Source: Streptomyces sp. NBC_00236
Lineage (GTDB): Bacteria; Actinomycetota; Actinomycetes; Streptomycetales; Streptomycetaceae
Length of the DNA: 64,000 nt
Assembly: GCF_036195045.1 (NCBI RefSeq)
Contig: NZ_CP108100.1
Coordinates: forward strand, 3,410,001-3,474,000
Direction: 5' to 3'
Shown: in pieces, positions 18,946 to 26,998 of the stretch
Layout of the letters: each line of letters begins with the position of its first letter
How positions within the stretch are numbered: the stretch's first letter is position 1
Position numbers and translations under genes: made by a program
The notes under the pieces: generated by a model
Told to the model about the DNA's origin: nothing
Databases searched by the model: none
What the model saw: the letters and a program-made list of their open reading frames with translations, nothing else

Positions 18946-19862
18946 CAGCGGCTGCTCCACAACACCGGCAGATACTCCGGGTCGCTGTAGTCGGGCGTGC
19001 CTTCCGCGGTCCTGCGCACCAGCTCGTCGTGGTTGTACGCGACCTGGGTGCCGTCCGAGCGGAGGAAACTGCGGTAGCGGTTCTCGCCGTCCTGCAGGTG
19101 GAACGAGATGGCGCGGCGCGGACGGTCGCTGACGTTCGGACCGCTGCCGTGGTAGGTCCGGCAGTGGTGGAAGTTCACGTGCCCCTTCGGGATGTGCACG
19201 GGGATCTTCTTCACCTCGACGCCGTTGTACTGGGCGTTCTCCTCCAGCATGAGGTCGAGCTCGCTGCGGTCGCGCTCGGCGAAGTGCAGCGACGTGGCAT
19301 CGTTGTCGGCTGTCTCCTTCCAGCGGTGACTGCCGTCCACCATCGTGATCGTGCCCATCTCCTCGCCGCAGTCGTGGAAGGGGATGAACGCGGTCAGCAT
19401 CCGCTCGGACGTCGACGTGGCCCAGTAGTGACGGTCGAAGTGCCAGGGCACGATGTTCGACTGCTCCTCCGCGACCGGCGGCTTGAAGATCAGGGTGGAC
19501 TGGAAGACCCGGATCTCCTCGGCCTCGGCGAGCCGCGCGGCCACGGCACCGAGCAGTGGCTTGCGCAGGATGCGGCCTATCGTGTCGTCCTCGTAGTGGA
19601 TGTAGTCGTTGTGCCGCTGCACATCGCCGTGCTCCGGCTCCCAGTACGCCAGCTTGGACGGGCGCACCGGCAGCGTGCGGTCGCGGTGGCCGGCGTAGAA
19701 GCGCTCACTGGCCGACTCGAGGAGATCCACTTCCTCGTCGGTGAAGAGCTTCTTCGAGAGGTACCAGCCGTGCTCGGCGTAGAAGGCGACGTCTTCGTCG
19801 GAGGGAAGGAGCTCCCGCTCCTCCTCGGTCAGGGTGAACAGAGAGGCGTCCTGAACAGTCAC
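18945..19862 (-). CDS. Phytanoyl-CoA dioxygenase family (PhyH) Fe/2-oxoglutarate oxygenase
   Basis: 305 residues, GTG start at 19862 with AAGGAAG upstream. The iron site is readable: PWHFDRHYW (HxD, about residue 147) and the distal CRTYHGSGPN histidine (about 243), followed by RPRRAISFHL supplying the 2-oxoglutarate-binding arginine. Family members hydroxylate amino acids, acyl-CoA or carrier-bound acyl groups. Lying between the HmaS-like and prephenate dehydrogenase genes, it may beta-hydroxylate a building block such as an amino acid or acyl chain. The substrate cannot be read from the sequence. Confidence 0.88.
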   Translation of the reverse strand: MTVQDASLFTLTEEERELLPSDEDVAFYAEHGWYLSKKLFTDEEVDLLESASERFYAGHRDRTLPVRPSKLAYWEPEHGDVQRHNDYIHYEDDTIGRILRKPLLGAVAARLAEAEEIRVFQSTLIFKPPVAEEQSNIVPWHFDRHYWATSTSERMLTAFIPFHDCGEEMGTITMVDGSHRWKETADNDATSLHFAERDRSELDLMLEENAQYNGVEVKKIPVHIPKGHVNFHHCRTYHGSGPNVSDRPRRAISFHLQDGENRYRSFLRSDGTQVAYNHDELVRRTAEGTPDYSDPEYLPVLWSSR

Positions 19863-19935
19863 GGTCTTCCTTCGGTACAAGTGAGACGAATTCGTTCGGG
19901 AGTGGCGGCTCTGCGCGCGGCAGACCACGCCTGGG

Positions 19936-19994
19936 TCTTCCGTTCGGATCAGGCCGGATCCCGCGAGCCCGGCATGATGCGGACGAGAGGCCCC
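19936..19994. repeat. GGATCAGGCC hairpin element, copy 2
   Basis: CGTTCGGATCAGGCCGG at 19941-19957, with an imperfect complementary arm AGCCCGGCATGATGCGGACG following. It fills the gap between the PhyH start and the HmaS-like stop. The core is identical to copies at 5351 (one mismatch) and 24186 (inverted). Confidence 0.65.
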
Positions 19995-19999
19995 GTAGG

Positions 20000-21064
20000 T
20001 CAGGCGGTCGCCTTCTCGCGGGCGACCGCTTCGTAGAGGGCCTTGATGTTGCCGCTGCCGAAGGTGCGGGCACCGTGCCGGTCGATGACCTCCCAGAAGA
20101 AGGTCTTCCGCACGTACACGGACTGCGTGAAGATCTGGAAGACCTGGCCCCAGTGGTCCTGGTCGACCAGGACGTTGGTGCGCCTGAGGTCCTCGATCCT
20201 CAGGTCCGGGCTGCCGAGGCGCTCCTCCAGCTCGCTGTAGTAGGCGTCGGGCGTCCCGAGGAACTTGACCCCGCGGTCCTCCAGCGCCGGCACGGTCGCC
20301 ACGATGTCGTCGGTGAGCAGGGCGAGGTGCTGCACACCGGCACCGTTGTGACGTTCCAGGAAACCGTCGATCTGGCCGGGCTTGCGGTCCGCCACCGGCT
20401 CGATGAGGGTGAAGGTGACCTTCCCCGAGGGGCTCTGCACCACCATGGAGTCCATGGCCTGCTCCCCGACCTCGATGAACTCCTCGAAGATCTGGCTGAA
20501 GCCGAAGACCTTCTCGTAGAAGGCGACCGTGGGACGCAGCTGGCCGACCGGCAGGCATATCGCCGCATGGTCCACCGTGCTCAGCAGGTGCGCGCCCTCG
20601 TCCGGGTCCTCGGCGATGATGTCCATCTCACCGGGCATGAACTGCTCCGGGTCCCCGGTGCGCTGCACGAACCGGTGGGCGACGTCGCCGAAGCCGAGCA
20701 CGGACGCGGTGACGACCTCGGCACCGTCCCTGCTGTGCGTCCTCGGCTCCTCGACCGCGACGGCGCCCCGCTCGACGGCGAGCGCGAACGCCTTGGCGGC
20801 ATCGGTCACCTCGAACGCGATGTTGGCCACGCCGTCACCGTGCTGCGCCACATAGGCCGCCGCCGGGTGCTCCGCGCTCAGCGCGGAGGTCAGCACGACC
20901 TTGATGCCTCCCTGCTTCAGCAGCAGGGAGCGCCGGCCGGCCTGCCCCGTCTCGGGACCGGCCTGGCCGCACACACGGAATCCGAACGCGGTGCAGAGGT
21001 AGAACGCCGACTGCTGGGCGTCCCCTACGTAGAACTCGATATGGTCCACGGCTCCGATGTTCAC
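20000..21064 (-). CDS. hmaS: 4-hydroxymandelate synthase (HPPD superfamily)
   Basis: 354 residues from ATG 21064. It has two vicinal-oxygen-chelate halves. The iron ligands appear as STVDHAAICL (His), GAGVQHLALL (His) and FFWEVIDRHG (Glu). The C-terminal helix reads GSGNIKALYEA; an Ile where ordinary 4-hydroxyphenylpyruvate dioxygenase has Phe (NFKALFE) is the residue known to steer the enzyme toward benzylic hydroxylation. Together with hmo, hpgT and prephenate dehydrogenase in the window, this indicates 4-hydroxyphenylpyruvate to 4-hydroxymandelate, the first committed Hpg step. An HPPD of tyrosine catabolism is the alternative. Confidence 0.9.
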   Translation of the reverse strand: MNIGAVDHIEFYVGDAQQSAFYLCTAFGFRVCGQAGPETGQAGRRSLLLKQGGIKVVLTSALSAEHPAAAYVAQHGDGVANIAFEVTDAAKAFALAVERGAVAVEEPRTHSRDGAEVVTASVLGFGDVAHRFVQRTGDPEQFMPGEMDIIAEDPDEGAHLLSTVDHAAICLPVGQLRPTVAFYEKVFGFSQIFEEFIEVGEQAMDSMVVQSPSGKVTFTLIEPVADRKPGQIDGFLERHNGAGVQHLALLTDDIVATVPALEDRGVKFLGTPDAYYSELEERLGSPDLRIEDLRRTNVLVDQDHWGQVFQIFTQSVYVRKTFFWEVIDRHGARTFGSGNIKALYEAVAREKATA

Positions 21065-21081
21065 GCGTTGTTCCCTTTCCT

Positions 21082-22347
21082 CTAGCGCTTCTTGGGGGTG
21101 CTCGCCGCACCGAGCAGGAGGCTGACGTTGTGGCCGCCGAAGGCGAACGAGTTCGAGATCGCGGCCTCGATCCGCTGCTGCCTGGCCTCGCCGCGCACAT
21201 GGTCCAGATCGCAGGCCGGGTCCACCTCGTCGAGGTTGTGCGTCGGCGGCATCCGGCCCTGCGAGATCGCCAGCGCGCAGACGGCCGCCTCCAGCGCGCC
21301 GGAACCGCCCAGCAGATGGCCCGTCATCGACTTCGTACTGCTGACGGCCGGGGAGCGGTCCCCGAAGACGGCGTGCACGGCCTTCGTCTCGGCGATGTCG
21401 CCCAGCTTGGTCGCCGTGCCGTGCGCGTTGATGTAGCCGATGTCCTGCGGGCCGAGCCCGGCCGTGGCGAGCGCGCCGCGCATGCTCATCGCGGCGCCCT
21501 CACCGTCGGGGCGCGGTGCCGTCGGCCGGTACGCGTCGGTGGTGGCGCCCCAGCCGAGGAGATCGGCATAGCCCGCCGCACCGCGTGCCTCCGCGTGCCC
21601 GGCACGCTCGACGACGAGCACGCCCGCGCCCTCGGCCAGCACGAACCCGTTGCGGCGCCGGTCGAAGGGGCGGCTGGCCGCCTCCGGGTCGTCCCAGTCG
21701 TGGGACAGCGCCCGGGCGTGCGCGAACGCCAGCGCGGAGGTGGGGTTGAGCGGGGCCTCGGAGCCGCCGCAGACCACCACGTCCGCCTCGCCGTACCGGA
21801 TCAGCCGCGCCGCCTCCGCCACCGCGTGGGCACCGGCGGCGCACGCCGTCGCGATGGCCGAACTCCAGCCACGTATCCCGTACTTGATGGCGATCCGGGC
21901 GGCCGCCATGTTCGGCAGCATGCCCGGGAGCAGATAGGGGCTGACCGCGGTCGGGCCGCGCTCCGCACGCGCCAGCGCCTGCGCCTCGTACGTGGTCAGA
22001 CCGCCCGCCCCGCTGGAGATGATCACCGCGACCCGGTGCGGGTCGGCATCGCGCCCGACGACCAGGCCCGCATCGGCCATCGCGTCGTCCGCCGCGGCCA
22101 GGGCCATCAGGGCGTAGCGGTCGACGAGCCGGCCCTCGCTCGGCGGCAGCACCTCACCGGCCGCGATGTCCGGCGCGATGCCGGCCACGTCAACGGTTCC
22201 GTCGAGGAGGTGCCCCGCCGGCGGCCTGACCAGGCCGGACTTGCCGTGGCACAGCGCGTCGAAGGTGTCCGCCGCGCCGCGGCCGAGCGAGCTGAAGGTG
22301 CCGATGCCCGTGATGACGGCGGCCGACTCCGTGGTGCGCCCGTTCAT
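21082..22347 (-). CDS. FabF-type beta-ketoacyl-ACP synthase
   Basis: 421 residues from ATG 22347, overlapping the ligase stop (ATGA). The thiolase fold carries the full triad: the nucleophile cysteine in ATACAAGAHA (residue 169), then histidines in NAHGTATKLGD and MTGHLLGGSG. The C-terminal SNSFAFGGHN is the KASII signature. It condenses malonyl-ACP with an acyl primer. It is coupled to an AMP-ligase and close to an ACP gene, which suggests a short chain extension of an activated acid within the cluster. A chain-length factor, ketoreductase and dehydratase are not seen in the window. Confidence 0.93.
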   Translation of the reverse strand: MNGRTTESAAVITGIGTFSSLGRGAADTFDALCHGKSGLVRPPAGHLLDGTVDVAGIAPDIAAGEVLPPSEGRLVDRYALMALAAADDAMADAGLVVGRDADPHRVAVIISSGAGGLTTYEAQALARAERGPTAVSPYLLPGMLPNMAAARIAIKYGIRGWSSAIATACAAGAHAVAEAARLIRYGEADVVVCGGSEAPLNPTSALAFAHARALSHDWDDPEAASRPFDRRRNGFVLAEGAGVLVVERAGHAEARGAAGYADLLGWGATTDAYRPTAPRPDGEGAAMSMRGALATAGLGPQDIGYINAHGTATKLGDIAETKAVHAVFGDRSPAVSSTKSMTGHLLGGSGALEAAVCALAISQGRMPPTHNLDEVDPACDLDHVRGEARQQRIEAAISNSFAFGGHNVSLLLGAASTPKKR

Positions 22348-23993
22348 ACGCCCACCTGCTCAGCGCTCTTCTCGGTACCGAGAAGCTCACCGTCGAGGAA
22401 GCGCTGGCGCAGCAGGATCTTGCGGACCTTCCCGGTGGTCCCGAGCGGAATGCTCTCCGGGCTGACGACCACCACACGTTCGACGGTGCGGCCGACATGG
22501 GGTTCGAGGGCGGCGAGCACCTCCTCGGTCCGGTCGGCCTCCTGGTCCGCCGCCGGGTCGAGGATCAGCAGGACGGAGGTGACGACCCGGCCCTCCGTCC
22601 GCAGGGCGACGACGGTGCACTCGCGCACGTCCTCGCACTGCGCGAGGACCTGCTCCTCGCAGAGCATCGTGAAGAGCTTCCTGCCCTCACCGAGGTCCAC
22701 GGCGTCCACCGCGCGGTCGACGTGGTAGTAGTACCCCTCCCCGTCCCGGAAGACGAGGTCGCCGGTCAGGAAGTAGCCGTCCCGGCGGGTGCGGTAGGTG
22801 GTCACGGAGTCGTTCCAGTAACCGGGCGACAGCGTGGGCGCGTTGATGACGAGCTGACCGACCTGTCCGGTGCCGAGCTTCTCGCCGTCGTCATCGATGA
22901 CCGCCACCTCGGAGAAGGCGTGCGGCTTGCCGATGCACCGTCCGTACCGGGCGGTGTCGGACGTGTGGGTGATGAAGAACTGGGAGTGCCCCATCTCCGA
23001 GGAGCCGAGACCGTCCACGAAGAACGAACCGGGGCGGCGGACGCGGCCCTGCGAGGTGACGGACTCCCGGCTGCCCACGGCGATGAGCTTGCGGATGTGC
23101 GCCTCGTGCGCGCAGTCACCGGTGTTCCACCAGGTGCTGACGGAGTCCAGCTTGCGCGCCGACAGGTCGATGCCGGCCAGTTCGGACCAGGTGGTGGCGA
23201 AGCCCAGCACGCTGTGCGGCTGCCAGGACTCGATGGCGTCGAGTACCGGACCCGCGGTCTGCTGCGACAGGACGGCCAGCTGGGCACGGTTGGTCAGCGC
23301 CAGGTTCACGGCGATGACCGTGGCCGCGTGTGCGGACGGGAGGACGCCCAGCATCCGGTCGACACCCTGGCCCTTGGGCAGCGTCAGACGGTGCCGGATG
23401 GCCGCGAAGAGGCTGTGGTGGGTGTGGGTCACCGCCTTGGGCAGGCCCGTGGTTCCGGAGGAGTGGGTGATGACGACGGGCTCGCTGCCGTGGTGCCGGT
23501 AGGGCTTCGGGGCCGCGCTCGGGTCGCCCTTGCCGAGGTCGGCCGGGTCCGCGAGCAGCGGGGTCGTGGACCCGGCCGACGACAGTGCGTCCCCGTGCGC
23601 GGTGTCGGCGATGACGCCGACCGCGCGCAGCCGCTTGATGTACTCGACGGCGAGCTCGGCGGGCACCCTGCCGTTGACGAGGGCGGGGATCGCGCCGAGG
23701 CGCGCCAGCGCCAGATAGCTGAGCACCTGGTCGGCGGCGGTCGTCACGAAGACCGCGACCGGGTCCCTGGGCTTGATGCCGAGTGCGTGCAGCGCGGCCG
23801 CCCGGGCCGCCACCCGGTCGCCCAGCTCGGCCAGCGACAGGGCCTGCCAGGCCGGGTGCCCGTCCACATCGGTGTCGAAGGTCAGGGTCGGCGCGTCGAG
23901 GCCGGTGCCCCGCTCAAGGAGTGTGGTCACGACGTTGCCGACGCCCAGCCTCTGATCGGCCGCGAATTCCACGCGCTCGTTCTTCGGATTCAT
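22344..23993 (-). CDS. AMP-forming acyl-CoA/acyl-ACP ligase
   Basis: 549 residues from ATG 23993. The P-loop THSSGTTGLPKAVTHTHHS lies around residue 184, the A5-type LGSSEMGHSQFF near 340, a GYFLTGD motif near 415 and the C-terminal lysine motif LGTTGKVRKILLRQ near 525. It activates a carboxylic acid as acyl-AMP and passes it to CoA or an ACP. Coupling to the FabF-like gene and the ACP gene one place upstream suggests it loads the primer. The acid may be an aromatic intermediate or a fatty acid; the sequence does not decide. Confidence 0.85.
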   Translation of the reverse strand: MNPKNERVEFAADQRLGVGNVVTTLLERGTGLDAPTLTFDTDVDGHPAWQALSLAELGDRVAARAAALHALGIKPRDPVAVFVTTAADQVLSYLALARLGAIPALVNGRVPAELAVEYIKRLRAVGVIADTAHGDALSSAGSTTPLLADPADLGKGDPSAAPKPYRHHGSEPVVITHSSGTTGLPKAVTHTHHSLFAAIRHRLTLPKGQGVDRMLGVLPSAHAATVIAVNLALTNRAQLAVLSQQTAGPVLDAIESWQPHSVLGFATTWSELAGIDLSARKLDSVSTWWNTGDCAHEAHIRKLIAVGSRESVTSQGRVRRPGSFFVDGLGSSEMGHSQFFITHTSDTARYGRCIGKPHAFSEVAVIDDDGEKLGTGQVGQLVINAPTLSPGYWNDSVTTYRTRRDGYFLTGDLVFRDGEGYYYHVDRAVDAVDLGEGRKLFTMLCEEQVLAQCEDVRECTVVALRTEGRVVTSVLLILDPAADQEADRTEEVLAALEPHVGRTVERVVVVSPESIPLGTTGKVRKILLRQRFLDGELLGTEKSAEQVGV

Positions 23994-24079
23994 TCCTCGG
24001 TGTCTCCACTTTCTGAATCGGACTCTTCGCGTACGACGCGCTGCGGGACGGGGACTTTCGTTCGGGTGTGGCCGGCTAC

Positions 24080-24158
24080 GGGAGCGGGTTCCGGTGCGTG
24101 CGGCTGCAAGGCGGAGGAGGGAGTCGCTGCGGAGCATGGGCGACCGACGGCAACGCGG
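24080..24158 (+). repeat. Dispersed intergenic repeat, copy B
   Basis: Nearly identical to the complement of 2488-2564: GTGCGTGCGGCTGCAAGGCG, TGCGGAGCATGGGCGACCGA and CAACGCGG are shared. It fills the ACP-ligase gap together with the hairpin element that follows. It is non-coding and of unknown function. Confidence 0.75.
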
Positions 24159-24170
24159 CAGATGCGCGTG

Positions 24171-24210
24171 CCGGGGCCCGGGAGCCCGGCCTGATCCGAA
24201 CGAGAGGCCC
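24171..24210. repeat. GGATCAGGCC hairpin element, copy 3 (inverted)
   Basis: CCGGCCTGATCCGAACG at 24186-24202 is the exact complement of the core at 19941. It follows CCGGGGCCCGGGAGCC. It lies downstream of the ACP gene (transcribed leftward) and upstream of the ligase gene. Confidence 0.6.
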
Positions 24211-24331
24211 TGGGTGGGCTAGCCCGCGCCCTGCTGCCGCGCCTGCCGATCCCGTGCCGCCCCCTCCCACCCGTGCCCGGAGGCGAGCGGGCAGGGAGGG
24301 ATCGGCTCCCGCGCCGGGACCGGCCGTGGAC

Positions 24332-24595
24332 TCACTTGGCCGCGGCGGCGGCGGACACCCGGTCGACGATCTCCTTGACCAGGCCGGCGACCGTCAGCAG
24401 CGCGACGGTCTCCATCTCGTCCTCTTCGAACTTCACGCCGTACGTGTCCTCGACCTGGATGGCGACCTCGGCGACGGAGAGCGACTCCAGGTCCAGCCCG
24501 GCCGGGCCCAGCGGGGTGTCGCCGGTGACATCCGAAACGTCGTAGTTCATGTTCGCCAGGGCCTCGATGATGAACTTCTCGACCTCAGTGGACAT
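24332..24595 (-). CDS. Free-standing acyl carrier protein
   Basis: 87 residues from ATG 24595 with GAGGAG at 7-nt spacing. The motif GLDLESLSVAEVA places the phosphopantetheine serine at residue 38; acidic helices flank it and an Ala-rich tail follows. It is a type II ACP. It heads the leftward operon of ligase, FabF, hmaS, PhyH, prephenate dehydrogenase and hydrolase, so it is the likely partner of the ligase and ketosynthase. It diverges from the Sfp-type transferase gene only 17 bp away. Confidence 0.92.
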   Translation of the reverse strand: MSTEVEKFIIEALANMNYDVSDVTGDTPLGPAGLDLESLSVAEVAIQVEDTYGVKFEEDEMETVALLTVAGLVKEIVDRVSAAAAAK

Positions 24596-24612
24596 TTGAT
24601 TGACTCCTCTTC

Positions 24613-25281
24613 ATGGACATGCACCCGGGACTGGCCCCGGACACGGTGACGGTGCTGTGGTGCACCACGGATGGGGACGAGCGTCGGAAGGCGCACACCT
24701 TGCTGGTGCGGACCGCAGCCGACATGCTCGATGTCCCGCTATCCGAGCTCTGGTTGACGCACAGGGAGGACGGCCGCCCGGTTCTCGGCGGCGCCGGCGG
24801 GGCGCTGCGGGTCAGCGTCACTCATGCGCGCGGGGCACTGGCCGTCGCACTGACCGGCGGGTCCCCTGTGGGTGTGGATGTGGAAGTCGTCCGCCGGCTA
24901 CGGGCCGAGGCGATGGCGCGGGCCTGGCTCGCCCCGGTCGAGGCGGCCTGGGTGGCGGGTCTGCCCGAGGAGGACCGGTCAGCCGCCTTCCTGTGGTTGT
25001 GGACGCAGAAGGAGTCGGTCGGCAAGGCGCTCGGCCGGGGGCTGCGCCGGGGAGGCATGAGCCGCCGGGTTCCGCTGCCGGAGCCCTGGCCTCCCGTCGC
25101 GGGTGGACCGCCGGTACTGCGGCCGCTGCCCGGCGATCCGGGGATCACGTCCGCGGCCGCCGTCGTCGGGGGCGGACGCCTTGTCATCGGTGTCGCCCGG
25201 CACGGTGGCACCGGGAGCGGGCCGCGCCCCGGTGCCGTACATCTCAGGGTTCATCAGGTCTCCCCCGTCGCGTACAGCTGA
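24613..25281 (+). CDS. Sfp-type 4'-phosphopantetheinyl transferase
   Basis: 222 residues as drawn from ATG 24613. Signatures are RVSVTHARG, PVGVDVEVVRR (Mg-binding Asp/Glu) and FLWLWTQKESVGKALG (WxxKES). It transfers phosphopantetheine from CoA to NRPS T domains and ACPs. The drawn start has no ribosome site of its own: the upstream 17 bp hold the ACP gene's ribosome site in reverse, so translation may be leaderless or begin at a later GTG. It is convergent with the next ligase, with 5 bp between stops. Confidence 0.9.
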   Translation: MDMHPGLAPDTVTVLWCTTDGDERRKAHTLLVRTAADMLDVPLSELWLTHREDGRPVLGGAGGALRVSVTHARGALAVALTGGSPVGVDVEVVRRLRAEAMARAWLAPVEAAWVAGLPEEDRSAAFLWLWTQKESVGKALGRGLRRGGMSRRVPLPEPWPPVAGGPPVLRPLPGDPGITSAAAVVGGGRLVIGVARHGGTGSGPRPGAVHLRVHQVSPVAYS

Positions 25282-25286
25282 CCTGG

Positions 25287-26711
25287 TCACACAGCGGCCG
25301 CCGACCGTACGGCGGCTCGGAGGATCTCGGTGTTCCGCACCGGCTTCCCCGTCGCGGTGCGCGGGAGTTCCGGCAGCAGGTTGAGCGAGCGCGGCCGCTT
25401 GTACGGCGCCAGGCGGGTCGCGAGACAGGCGGCGAGGCCGTCGAACGCGGCCTGCTCGGTGACCGTCACGAACGCCTCGATCCCGGTGCCGTGCACGACC
25501 ACGGCATCGGTGACGCCGGGCAGCGCGGAGATGGACGCCTCGATCTCGGAGAGGTCCACCTTGAGTCCGCCGATGGACACCTGGGAGTCGAGCCGGCCAT
25601 GGACCGTCAGCAGGCCCGTCGCCTCGTCGAAGCTCCCCGCGTCCTTGGTGCGCAGCCAGCCGTCCACGTACCGGCTCGGGTCGGTCAGTCCGACGTACGG
25701 TGTGGCCGGCAGGCCGAGCAGGATCTCGCCGTCCTCGACCCGTACCCGCACACCGGGCGCCGGAGTCAGCCCGGGACGGGTGGCCCCGGTGAGGTCCGTG
25801 GCGATGACGCCGACCTCGGTCATGCCGTACATGACGCCCAGTTCGGCGCCGTAGCCCTGGGTGAACCGGTCCCGGACAGCCGTCTTGACCAGCTCGCCTC
25901 CGGTGATCATGCGCCGCAGCTGGGGCAGTTGTGGCGGCGTCTGCGCCGCGGCGAGCACGGCCGCCTGGGACGGGACGCCGAGGACGGTCGTCGGCTCGCT
26001 GCCCGCCGCGACGGCCTTGAGGATGCCGTCGACGGTCTGCCGCCTGGGCAGCACGACCTGCGTTCCGCTGGCGAGTCCGTAGAGCAACCCGCCGACCAGG
26101 CCGAGCACATGGACGATCGAGGCCAGCACCACGGTGCGTTCGCCCCGGCGCGGGAATCCCTCCAGCCGTCCGTACCGGTCGATCTCCGCGAGGAGACTGC
26201 CGGCGGTTCGGCCGATGACCTTGGACGGTCCGGTGGAGCCCGAACTCAGCTGCAGCAGCACATGATCCGTGGCGGCCGGCCGGCCACCGCGCAGCGGGGT
26301 GACACGGGTGTCGACCTCGAAGAATCCGCGCAGTGTCCCGCTGACGTCGGTAACCGGCTCGACGACCAGCTGCGGCGCCAGACGGGCGACCGCCTTGCCG
26401 ACTTCATGCGTCGTCAACCGGTAGTCGAGCAGAACCACTTGGGCGCCGGCACGCCACCCGGAAAGCATCGCGACGATACAGCCGAGCGAGGGCGGCAGCC
26501 GTACGGCGACGGTGCCTCCGGCGACCAGGCCGGCCGCTTCGAGGCGCTGCTGCTGCTCCTCGACCAGCCGCCGAAGCTCCGCCCGGCTCACGGGTTCACC
26601 CAGATGGAGGGCGATATCCCGCCCATCCCCCTGAAGTAATATTTCATCGACCCAGGCGCCCTCGGCGCAAACGGGCCCGCTGGGCACCGTTCCCCCCACA
26701 GGAATCCCCAC
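25287..26711 (-). CDS. Stand-alone AMP-forming ligase/adenylation protein
   Basis: 474 residues as drawn from GTG 26711; a GTG at 26699 with a better GGTGGGGA site is an alternative. Core motifs are LLQLSSGSTGPSKVIGRT (about residue 160), VMYGMTEVGVIATD (about 290), GWLRTKDAG and the C-terminal RTATGKPVR lysine. It is shorter than most acyl-CoA ligases and could load an amino or aryl acid onto a carrier protein; Hpg is one candidate because the NRPS lacks an obvious Hpg domain. Codon 25 is TTA (26637-26639), a rare codon linked to bldA control. Confidence 0.82.
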   Translation of the reverse strand: MGIPVGGTVPSGPVCAEGAWVDEILLQGDGRDIALHLGEPVSRAELRRLVEEQQQRLEAAGLVAGGTVAVRLPPSLGCIVAMLSGWRAGAQVVLLDYRLTTHEVGKAVARLAPQLVVEPVTDVSGTLRGFFEVDTRVTPLRGGRPAATDHVLLQLSSGSTGPSKVIGRTAGSLLAEIDRYGRLEGFPRRGERTVVLASIVHVLGLVGGLLYGLASGTQVVLPRRQTVDGILKAVAAGSEPTTVLGVPSQAAVLAAAQTPPQLPQLRRMITGGELVKTAVRDRFTQGYGAELGVMYGMTEVGVIATDLTGATRPGLTPAPGVRVRVEDGEILLGLPATPYVGLTDPSRYVDGWLRTKDAGSFDEATGLLTVHGRLDSQVSIGGLKVDLSEIEASISALPGVTDAVVVHGTGIEAFVTVTEQAAFDGLAACLATRLAPYKRPRSLNLLPELPRTATGKPVRNTEILRAAVRSAAAV

Positions 26712-26885
26712 CTATCACAGATTGCGGAACGACCCGACTTGCGATCGGACGACTCTGTCCATCGGCATAGCGGACGTGCGGTGCCACCGCATTTCCTCGG
26801 CGACACATTCATGCTTGCGGATTACCAGTGAGTAATCAAGCAAAGCCTGATGTGAATTAATACTCATGGGTAGCCCGGTCACGGC

Positions 26886-26905
26886 CCCGGAAAGCCCTTT
26901 CCGGG
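26886..26905. terminator. Inverted repeat downstream of hmo
   Basis: A perfect 9-bp inverted repeat (CCCGGAAAG/CTTTCCGGG) with a 2-nt centre, about 95 bp past the hmo stop in its direction of transcription. It is a probable terminator element, paired with the next hairpin. Confidence 0.5.
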
Positions 26906-26917
26906 TACGCCGAAAGT

Positions 26918-26950
26918 CCCCATTCATTGATGAACAATAAATGAATGGGG
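26918..26950. terminator. AT-rich 11-bp hairpin between hmo and ligase
   Basis: Arms CCCCATTCATT and AATGAATGGGG are perfectly complementary, with an 11-nt loop. It is unusually AT-rich for this genome and lies 48 bp past the hmo stop. It could end the hmo transcript. The rest of the 287-bp gap up to the ligase start holds no gene I can support and probably carries the ligase promoter. Confidence 0.55.
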
Positions 26951-26998
26951 TTCGACGTGATCGCCATATGCGTGTGATTCGGACCGGCTCAAACCGGT

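Noticed and set aside
26715..26927. 70-codon minus-strand frame upstream of the stand-alone ligase
   Set aside because: No ribosome site, and it runs through the two hairpins downstream of hmo; more likely leader or promoter DNA.
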